Positions 56,957 through 64,000 of a stretch of DNA of 64,000 bases are shown piece after piece. Source of the DNA: Chlorokybus atmophyticus (taxonomy: Eukaryota; Streptophyta; Chlorokybophyceae; Chlorokybales; Chlorokybaceae); the NCBI GenBank assembly GCA_009103225.1, contig RHPI01003491.1, positions 341,292 to 405,291 on the forward strand, in the 5' to 3' direction. The first letter of the stretch is position 1. The number at the start of each line of letters is the position of its first letter. The notes under the pieces were generated by a model that searched no databases, was not told where the DNA came from, and worked only from the letters and a program-made list of their open reading frames with translations. The position numbers and the translations under genes are program-made.

Positions 56957-58224
56957 TTAAGCTGCCGCCAACACCTTGAGCGTCTCATCGATGTGCTTCG
57001 TGGGCTGCACGTTGATGCACAAGTGAATACCAGCGACAGAGAGTCTTATGCATTGCGCGCAATGGTTGCTTACACATTGCAACACACGAACAGGAAGCCA
57101 TGACAGAGACAATTGCTGGACAGTCTGTTGTATGAAAAGCAAGGTCCTCACCTGGAACTGGTTGTTGAAGATGAGTTTGACTGTTCCCGTCCTGTCAATA
57201 ACATACGTCTGCCTCCCCGCCAGCGCTCCAAACAGGTCTGAGGGGATGCCCCACGCCTTGCGCACCTCGTTGCCCTCGTCGGACAGCAGCGTGTAAGGCA
57301 GGTTGTACTTGGCCTTGAAAGCCTTGTGCGAGGCGGGCGAGTCTCCGGACACCCCGACCACGACCGCTCCCTTCCCCGTGAACTCGCTGTACGCGTCGCG
57401 GAACGAGCACGCCTGCTTGGTGCAACCCGGAGTGTCGTCCGCCGGGTAGAAGTAGAGGACCACGTCCTTGCCCTTGAACTTGCTGAGGGAAACGTCGCGG
57501 CCGGACTCGTCCTTCAGACGGAAATCGGGAGCCTTGTCGCCAACCTTGACCTGGAGACGGGGAGCATTCGGTCGCGTATGTGATGACATGTCGTTTGGTG
57601 AGAGTAGGCAACACGTTGCACGCAATGTGTGTTGGAAGTGAGTCAGTTCAGCAGAACGGCTTGCGAGCACTGGAGTGACAATGATTGCTGTGAATGAGAT
57701 TTAGCTTATTGTGTGCCCAGGCAGTCAGCCAATACAACAGTCCCAAGTATACTATGTAACAGACATGCGCTCGCACGTGTTGACTCCTAGCACTGATATG
57801 TCACAGCGCAGTGGACGCACTCCATAGCTAATGTTGCTCTGACACAATGTTTGCGACAATGTACAATTGCTTTACCGTTTGTTGCCGTGACACTCACATA
57901 CACACACTCCAGTTTGTGATGACACATGGCCACTTGTGGTCGTTGCTGCCGGGAGATGACAAGAACGTGCACAAGCACAAGCACGACACTCACCTTGGCT
58001 TCCACGGCAAATCCCAAGAACCCTCTCGCCTTTGCCATCCTCGCCGTCTCCGCCACCAGCCTCGTGCCGCGGAACGACGAGGCCGGCAGGGGGGAGGAGG
58101 CAGAAGCCGAGGACGAGGGGGCGCGCCTCCTGGACGAGGCGGTGGAGAGGGAAGCGGCCGAGGTGACGCTCCGCCGTAGAGGGAGCGCCGAGGCGGCGGA
58201 AGCGAGGGAGGAGACGGAGGCCAT
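56957..58224 (-). CDS. PRXQ: peroxiredoxin Q, chloroplast precursor
   Basis: Thioredoxin-dependent thiol peroxidase that removes H2O2 and lipid peroxides in the thylakoid lumen or stroma. Three exons: 58224-57994, 57550-57152 and 57004-56957, totalling 678 bases (225 aa) in frame. Exon 1 is a Ser/Ala/Arg-rich transit peptide (MASVSSLASAASALPLRRSV). Exon 2 carries the enzyme: VGDKAPDFRLKDESGRDVSL, VVLYFYPADDTPGCTKQACS with the peroxidatic and resolving cysteines five residues apart, FTGKGAVVVGVSGDSP, LLSDEGNEVRKAWG and RQTYVIDRTGTVKLIFNNQF. Exon 3 ends HIDETLKVLAAA. Length and motifs match plant PrxQ. Confidence 0.95.
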
Positions 58225-59534
58225 CTGGGAGGAGACCGAGGGGTCAATGCAGGGGGGGGGACAACGTGTAAGGCGCAACATCCCTCTGTGCCAATGAATG
58301 AAAGGCGGGATTGGGTGGCCGGGCATGCAGTATGTACACGTACCTGGTGTTGGGAGCGGCAGCAGGAGCGGCAGCGGCGGTGGTGTTGGATACGACGTGT
58401 TCACGGGCACAAAACCTGTTGGACTCTGCTGTGGTGGGTCCACGTTACGCCACTGCGAGGCGATGGATCGGCAGCAACTTAGAGCGATCGGACGGCCAAG
58501 GCTAGTTGGTCCGTCACACTCACGACTGATGATGACTCATTGTCGTTTATGCGTTGCCATCAGTTTGTGTTTAACATTAGGGTAGTGTATGGAACATCAA
58601 GGGGCCAGAACCAGTAAACAAGCAAGCCACCAGCAGTTACAAGCGCAAGCAATCACAGGCAACCTAGCTATACAAGGCTAGGGCTGGGTTTTATGTGCAG
58701 TATGAGACGGAAACAGCAGCAGCAGGAGTGAAGCATGGGCTGGTACTTGTGCAAGAGTGCGCACACAGAGTAGTGGAGGGGAGAGGTTAAGCCCGCGACC
58801 ATGTGGTGGACAGTGCTTATGCGGACTTGGACAACCAGCTCCCCGTAACAATCCAGAGCACAACTGTGTAAACATTGCTGGCACACAATACTTGAGAGCA
58901 ACTTGCATCTTATGATATTCGTATATGATGCAATACCAGTATTTGCTCAAGGTTGCATACAACGCAAATTGCAAGTACATTTTCTTGAAAAAATTACCAT
59001 TGCGATGCATCTATAAATGAATTCATCAATCGCATAATGGTCAATAGCTAAGAGCGCTCGAATCCCACCATGAGTGCTACGTTCAAGCAACTCGTTGCAT
59101 ATTGCAAATCAATGTTGATATCAACTTTATGTTACTCGTTACGATGAAAGACGAAACGAGTATGTTCCATGAGATTCATGCGCGATAATCTACGCGCTAT
59201 GTGTCTACTTTATGTATGCATGGGCACAATGTGCAGTATACATTGTGCGGCTTATTTTTCAAGGAAAACATGGAAAACGAATCCGTACATCATGTCTATT
59301 TCATACATAATTACATAACGTGTACATCTCGCATTGGGATAATGTATATATGTCAACCCGCATGGTATTTGCGTGTTGTGGTGCGCCAACCCTAAACCCT
59401 CCTGGCGGCAGTGATTAATGAGAAATAGACAATGTAGTTGCCGCAAATGTTTTGCAAGTTTAATGATATGCATTACGCTTCAAGATCATAACAATGTATA
59501 CCAAAGATCGACGGGGGAACTGCATGCGTGCAAC
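58225..59534. other. intergenic with CCCTAAA pair
   Basis: No gene supported. AACCCTAAACCCT at 59389-59400 is two units of the plant-type telomere repeat in an otherwise non-repetitive context. Confidence 0.45.
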
Positions 59535-60040
59535 GCATGCCACACAGACGGCAGTAGGCGGGCGGAGGTGGCGGTGAGGGTGTGGGTGACGTAGAAGGGG
59601 GAATCCATTTTCGGGTCTGCTGATGGTGTGGTCGCTGCTGTGGGAGCAAGGCCGCTACCCAAGGCATGTGCACGTGATGACGCACGGCAGCAGAGAAGGT
59701 AGGCAGCAGCTAGCTTAACAGCCCGGTAATGAGAGTGCTTCATAGTGTGGTATAATAAATAGAATGCAAGGATTGTAGCATGCATGATCATACTCACCAC
59801 ATTATGAAGCACTCTCATTAACCACCGGGCTACTAACCTAGCTGCTACCTACCTTCTCTACTGCCCATACCCATTAGACATGCATGCATGCATGCGTGCG
59901 CCATCACCTGCACATGCGCCTTGGTCAGCGGCCTTCTTGCAGCAGCAGCGGCCACACCAGCAGCAGGACTCAATGGACTCCCCCTCCCGCTTCACCCACA
60001 CCCCCGCCGCCATCTGCGCCAGCCTCCTACGGCCGTCTTG
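59535..60040. repeat. inverted duplication, repeat family copies C and D
   Basis: Two diverged copies face each other around a centre near 59775. Inner arms: 59686-59757 (GAGAAGGTAGGCAGCAGC, AGCCCGGTAATGAGAGTGC) and about 59795-59865 in reverse. Outer arms: 59535-59685 and 59890-60040, sharing GCACATGC, AGCGGCC, CACCCACAC and GCCGTCT in mirror order. The outer arms are GC-rich and coding-like, but differ by indels that shift the frame. A telo-box TTAGGGTTT lies just outside at 60053-60061. Confidence 0.75.
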
Positions 60041-60339
60041 TCAACTGTCGGCTTAGGGTTTTATCAGTACACACGCATGCATGTACGGCACGCACGGAAA
60101 CTCCCTCTGCGGCGGTGCATGTCTTGGTTGTGTGCGCCTACTTTGATGACACGGTTGTGTGGTGAGTAGACTGCGCATACATGTGCGTGTTACACTCTTA
60201 TGCATGGCATAATCATTGCATTTTATTCAATAAACACAGCACACACAACACAGCACCGCCAGCAGCTGCATGCCACAAGCCAGCGCACACACCAACATGC
60301 ATGTTATTACACAAATGAATGTGTGATAACGGGCTCGAG

Positions 60340-60648
60340 GAACCTTCAACACGACCAGCGGGCTTAACTAAGCTAACTACCACTACTACTACCCCACCCT
60401 AATAGACATGCATGCATGCAACTTGCAGACTCAGTCACCTGCACAGCGGCCGTGGTTAGCGGCTGTGCTGCAACAGTCCCCCGCATGCCCATTAGGAGCA
60501 CATGCTCGCTCAGCGTGGCAATTGCCCGAGCTCGAGTAAGGAAAGGGCTAGTGCCGCCCAGGTAGCGAGTCTCCAGACTGGCTACCTGCGTGGCAATAGC
60601 CCGGGCAACTTTGAATTTGTATTGCATTGTTCTTGACCACATGTGCAT
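60340..60648 (-). repeat. dispersed repeat family, copy E with exon-like part
   Basis: On the minus strand an open frame reads ASLETRYLGGTSPFLTRARA, then SEHVLLMGMRGTVAAQPL and TTAAVQ, reaching a GTGACT donor-like junction. Then come GCATGCATGCATGTCTATTA and AGCCCGCTGG, the same order as the other copies. The exon-like part may be a real exon of an unknown gene. Confidence 0.45.
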
Positions 60649-61087
60649 GGGCTTGCCTATTTATCCACTCTCCTACCTTGTTGTGCTCATGTGCAAGGAG
60701 TTGACCCAGCCCTTACTCCGGCCTATTGCTGCCCTGCTTATCGCAGTGTCCCATGCCGCACATAGGACTCTGGCCTCCTAGCTTCGTGTATCTAGGTTGC
60801 TTGAGGTTGTGGTTGTGTGGCTTGTCATGCACCGTGCCTGCTTGCCTATGCTTTGTGGCCCCTTTCATTGCACTACCGTTTGTATACAGAAAATGCAAGT
60901 GACATATGTGTAGCATATATGCAATGGTGTGCATGTGATTGGGGAAGTGTACAAAAGGGGCATCGGGTAGTGTGTACTCGCAGCTCTGGCACGCAGCACC
61001 AAAACAAGGTTGGAACCAACATGCATGCTGTGTGCAGTGACGAGAGGTGAACACGTGCCAAAGCGCTATAGCAGGCAAGCTTTGGTG
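60649..61087. other. intergenic, no supported gene
   Basis: Nothing recognised. Confidence 0.4.
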
Positions 61088-62245
61088 CTAGTGGGAGTGT
61101 TGGTGGTGGTGGTGGTGTCGCCGTTGCTGCTGCTGCTGCTGTTGTTGTTGCCTGATGAACAGTAGGGCGATGCGCTCGAGCACGGCAGGCGCGGCCGCCT
61201 CTGCGGCGAACTTGATTGTCGGTGTTGCCGCGTCTCCAATGGACGCGCAGCCCGTGCTAATGCGTGACAGTCGCAGGCCACCGGCGTCGCCTTTGGACTC
61301 ACCCAGCTGCAGCCCAAGAGTGCGAAGCAGACTCCCACGCAGCGACGCCAGCAGCTTCGGGCCTGTGCAATGCAATGGCACAACAACGCGCCGCATGCAC
61401 AGTAACAACAAGGAACAGGACGGGGCCAATAGAGTTGTGCTCGTACTGGTGCAAACAAGCAAGCTTGCAGAGACACTCTTGCTTGTGGAGGCTTGCATGT
61501 GCAACGCACGCACGCACGCATGCATGCCTTCCATTAGCACTACATCAGCTGAAACTGCATGCCGAAGCGTGTGCATGCACATGTTTATGTCTTTTTTGTG
61601 TGTGTGTGTGTGTAAGTGATTGTTGATCTGTGTGTTTGATTGTGCATAGCTCTGTCTCTCACAAGCATGCTGCTGCTGGTCGTCGTTGATGGCGGCGGTG
61701 ACGGCGTTGGGTGGCAGTGCGACGGTGAGGGTGCGTAGGCCCGGAGCTACGCCAGGAGGGGGAGTCCATGCGAGGCGGCAGGGGCTCGCGCTCTCTGCGC
61801 TCCCGGGCGGCGGCAGCAGGGCGGCGAGGAGGGCGCCTGGGTCGTCCGAGAAGGGCAGGCGGGCGGGGCGGAAGGCGATGTCGTGGCGGGCCTGCAGGCT
61901 GCGCAGGAGGCGATCCTGGGCGGCGGCAGCAGCAGCGCCGTGACCGGCAGAGCCCCTCAGCAGCAGGAGCCTGGCGGTGGCGTGCAGCGCTGCGGTTGCG
62001 CCGCCTAGGCTGTGGCACGTCCAGCCTGACGGTGCAGCAGATGTGCATGCGGAGGCGGACGGCGCCGGCAGGCGGGACGGCGGGGAGCAGCGCCACACAG
62101 ACCAGGCTGGACCGCACCAGGTGAAGGCATCCTCAAGCTGCTGCTGCGGGTTGCCATCATCGCCGCCGTCGGCCATAGCCTGCCTCGCCGCCGGCCCGGT
62201 GCTTCCCGCCACGAAGAGGAGCGATGCCACGTCGGGTATAACCAT
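61088..62245 (-). CDS. unrecognised protein with Gln/His-rich C terminus
   Basis: Strongly GC3-biased minus-strand exons. The start MVIPDVASLLFVAGSTGPAA (ATG at 62245) leads to NPQQQLEDAF. A middle part reads HSLGGATAALHATARLLLL, FRPARLPFSDDPGALLAALL and LRTLTVALPPNAVTAAIND. After an intron with a TG/CA tract (about 61375-61660) the last exon reads PKLLASLRGSLLRTLGLQLG, TPTIKFAAEAAAPAVLERIA and a poly-Q/poly-H end before TAG at 61088. Between 62110 and 62020 a second frame (SLVCVALLPAVPPAGAVRL) looks equally coding, so an intron or a frameshift lies there. Family unknown. Confidence 0.5.
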   Translation of the reverse strand: MVIPDVASLLFVAGSTGPAARQAMADGGDDGNPQQQLEDAFTWCGPAWSVWRCSPPSRLPAPSASACTSAAPSGWTCHSLGGATAALHATARLLLLRGSAGHGAAAAAAQDRLLRSLQARHDIAFRPARLPFSDDPGALLAALLPPPGSAESASPCRLAWTPPPGVAPGLRTLTVALPPNAVTAAINDDQQQHACERQSYAQSNTQINNHLHTHTHKKDINMCMHTLRHAVSADVVLMEGMHACVRALHMQASTSKSVSASLLVCTSTSTTLLAPSCSLLLLCMRRVVVPLHCTGPKLLASLRGSLLRTLGLQLGESKGDAGGLRLSRISTGCASIGDAATPTIKFAAEAAAPAVLERIALLFIRQQQQQQQQQRRHHHHHQHSH

Positions 62246-63436
62246 AAGAGAGTTGTAGCCCGATGGGTAGGGGTTACATGAAGTACTCCTGGCCCCCTAT
62301 CCTTTCTTGTCATGGGGCTTGCTTGTGTGTGCTACAATTCAGGGGGCTGTAGCGCACCCGCAGTATGCCTCGTGATTTATATGATGCACAGGTGTTACAT
62401 GATGTACATATGTCCAATGTGAGAGGCGTGTGCGTACGGTGCATGTAAAATGTGTGCGAAGTATGGCGTAATTACAGATGCAGTGAACGCATCGTGATAT
62501 ACACGTTGTGGTTGCGTTCCAGAGCGTGTGTGAGGAATGCGTTTCTGCAGCATCGCACACATGTCTGCTGCATTCTACAGGTTGCGATTACTCCCTTCTT
62601 GCTCCCCACCCGCTTGCCGCTGCCCTGCGTGCTGCCTGAGGGCTTTAGGGCTTTGTCGTGGAGTCGGTCTAGGGTTTGTAAGACTCTTAAGTTGAAAGCT
62701 GTATTTGAGCCTCTCGTTTGATTGATTGCTTGCCTTCGAGAGGCTATGCTTGAGCCTGCTGCTTGTGTTGCATACGAGTACAAATCTCCCATTACGTGTG
62801 CCTCGCGCAACTCTTATGTTATGTAACAGCGCGCCTTGCTGCATCCAGCCACACTCTGTGGCTCGATGCACGTCTTGTTCAGGCATACAAACCTGAGAAA
62901 AAAGCAAAAGGCACTTCCTCGGCCGATCAATGATGCTTGCTGCAACACTTGCTCATGACTTCGGTTCATGGCCTTAGTACACGTGCTCTAAACCACTCAA
63001 TCATGTACACCACTACATGGTTCGTGATCACAACAGTGCCAATCTACAAATACAATTGCGACAACCTCGTACTGAACAATTAACATACAATACATCGGCA
63101 GCATGCCGCAGCATGCGCATGCACACGTCAACTTGGCATCACACAACCATAACGTACACGCGTACATAGGGATGTGCGGGTCCCCAACGTCACATGACAC
63201 AACGAGTACCCATAACGACTCACACCGATGTAACACACGACCACACCGCCGCACCCACACCGCTCTATATATACGTATATACAGTCCCACACTCCCATAT
63301 CTACACGCTCGCACACACCGACACTAAAATATTTACACTCACACCGCCACGTCCGGCTGCCACACTCCAACAAAATCGCCTGCGCGCGCCCCTGCTGCAG
63401 CACGCAGCACCAAACGCTGCTGGCAACCCCACATCA
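62246..63436. other. intergenic with telo-box
   Basis: A CTAGGGTTT at 62669-62677 and a related TTTAGGGCTTT at 62644-62654. A coding-like minus-strand segment (LRVLQTLDRLHDKALKPSGS) overlaps this site but has no splice chain. Otherwise nothing supported. Confidence 0.35.
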
Positions 63437-64000
63437 TTACGTGTGTGGTGCTGTTCCGAGACGCTCAAAGATGATGCCGTCCACATGCAACCCACATATC
63501 CACCATCCACCTTGATCGTTGTGCTTCCGGAATTTGTAATGCGCGACAGCGCTCAGCTGATGCACAACGAGCGTACCCACCAAGAAGTCAAAGTACCCGT
63601 GTCCATGATCATGCAAGCGTCAGGCTCGATCTGCAGCGTCAAGCCACCATCTTCCACCACATCGCCATGCTGGTTGTGCACTTGAACCGTCATGTGCTGC
63701 GCGTGTACACACAAAAACACGCAGCCATCATGGTTGTTCGTGAACGATGACAACGAGCAGACCACGCGCTGAGCAAGTTCTTGCAAGAGACACAACCCGT
63801 CGCGAGATGCTGCTGCGTGGTATACAAGTGTCGCGCACGCATACACATACCCACGCATGCAGGCATGCATGCCTCGCATACAGACAGAACGGCAGGCAAG
63901 GCAGCTAGCAGCTAGCAGCATGTCCCTTACCATGGGTCCGTCTTGGAGGAAGTCGTTGTCGATGGCGAGTCTCCAGCACACCCTGTACCTTCCTCCGTGC
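63437..64000 (-). CDS. unrecognised gene, 3' part only
   Basis: The 5' part lies beyond the right edge. The first visible exon (64000-63931) reads CWRLAIDNDFLQDGPM before GTAAGG. The next begins at 63778 with RVVCSLSSFTNNHDGCVFLC, HMTVQVHNQHGDVVEDGG and LTLQIEPDACMIMDTG. If the CCC run at 63596-63598 had one more base, the frame would continue as YFDFLVGTLVVHQLSAVAHY, KFRKHNDQGGWWICGLHVDG and IIFERLGTAPHT to TAA at 63437-63439. As given, the frame ends earlier (about 63553). Function not recognised. Confidence 0.5.

Noticed and set aside
59389..59400. Interstitial telomere
   Set aside because: Only two CCCTAAA units; too short to indicate a chromosome end or fusion.
61155..62258. Plus-strand open frames of 85-154 codons
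   Set aside because: Antisense shadows of the GC3-rich minus-strand gene.

Overview
The window is nuclear DNA from a plastid-bearing eukaryote, most likely a green alga or another member of the green lineage. Genes are split by many short GT-AG introns (about 60-200 bases). Four products are plastid-type or probably plastid-targeted: peroxiredoxin Q, a TerC thylakoid protein, a nuclear-encoded ClpP and a PhoX-like phosphatase. An RCK-family kinase of the cilium-linked MAK/ICK group suggests a lineage that has, or had, flagella. AAACCCTA-type 'telo-box' motifs sit beside several gene starts, as in plants. I cannot name the species. There is one 36-base gap (53656-53691) and two single N positions (816, 7166).

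Layout, left to right: a gene-poor left end with a roughly 600-base (CT)n tract; a frame-disrupted short-chain dehydrogenase (3049-4624, -); a frame-disrupted PhoX/DUF839 phosphatase-like locus (5981-8863, -); an intact peroxisomal 2,4-dienoyl-CoA reductase ending in SKL (9977-12382, -), head to head with TMEM258/OST5 (12611-13554, +); PRP4-type kinase (15139-17185, -), head to head with coatomer beta-prime (17500-21973, +); a repeat-rich stretch at 22-25.3 kb with decayed coding fragments and a perfect 34-bp hairpin; a MAK/ICK-type kinase (25782-28128, -); a 3.8-kb gene desert; ClpP (32689-34324, -), head to head with an ankyrin-BTB protein (34620-38513, +); TerC (38998-40614, -); an unknown acidic protein (42171-43391, +); a BIG-type Sec7 ARF-GEF (44423-51786, -); an AT-rich stretch with a 270-bp foldback element; exosome subunit RRP40 (54515-56275, -); peroxiredoxin Q (56957-58224, -); an inverted-duplication repeat cluster (59.5-60.6 kb); and two unrecognised minus-strand genes, the last running off the right edge.

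The recognised genes are mostly housekeeping: vesicle traffic (COPB2, BIG), ER N-glycosylation (TMEM258), splicing (PRP4), RNA decay (RRP40), plastid proteostasis and redox (ClpP, TerC, PrxQ), peroxisomal beta-oxidation (DECR). They form no operon-like pathway. The most distinctive structures are head-to-head gene pairs with telo-boxes, a dispersed repeat family carrying a conserved coding-like edge next to a splice-donor-like junction, an in-frame His-rich 84-base 'exitron' in the ankyrin-BTB gene, two GC-AG introns, and two introns flanked by 7-base direct repeats. Single-base homopolymer frameshifts occur at several less conserved loci but not in the core genes whose exons I summed.
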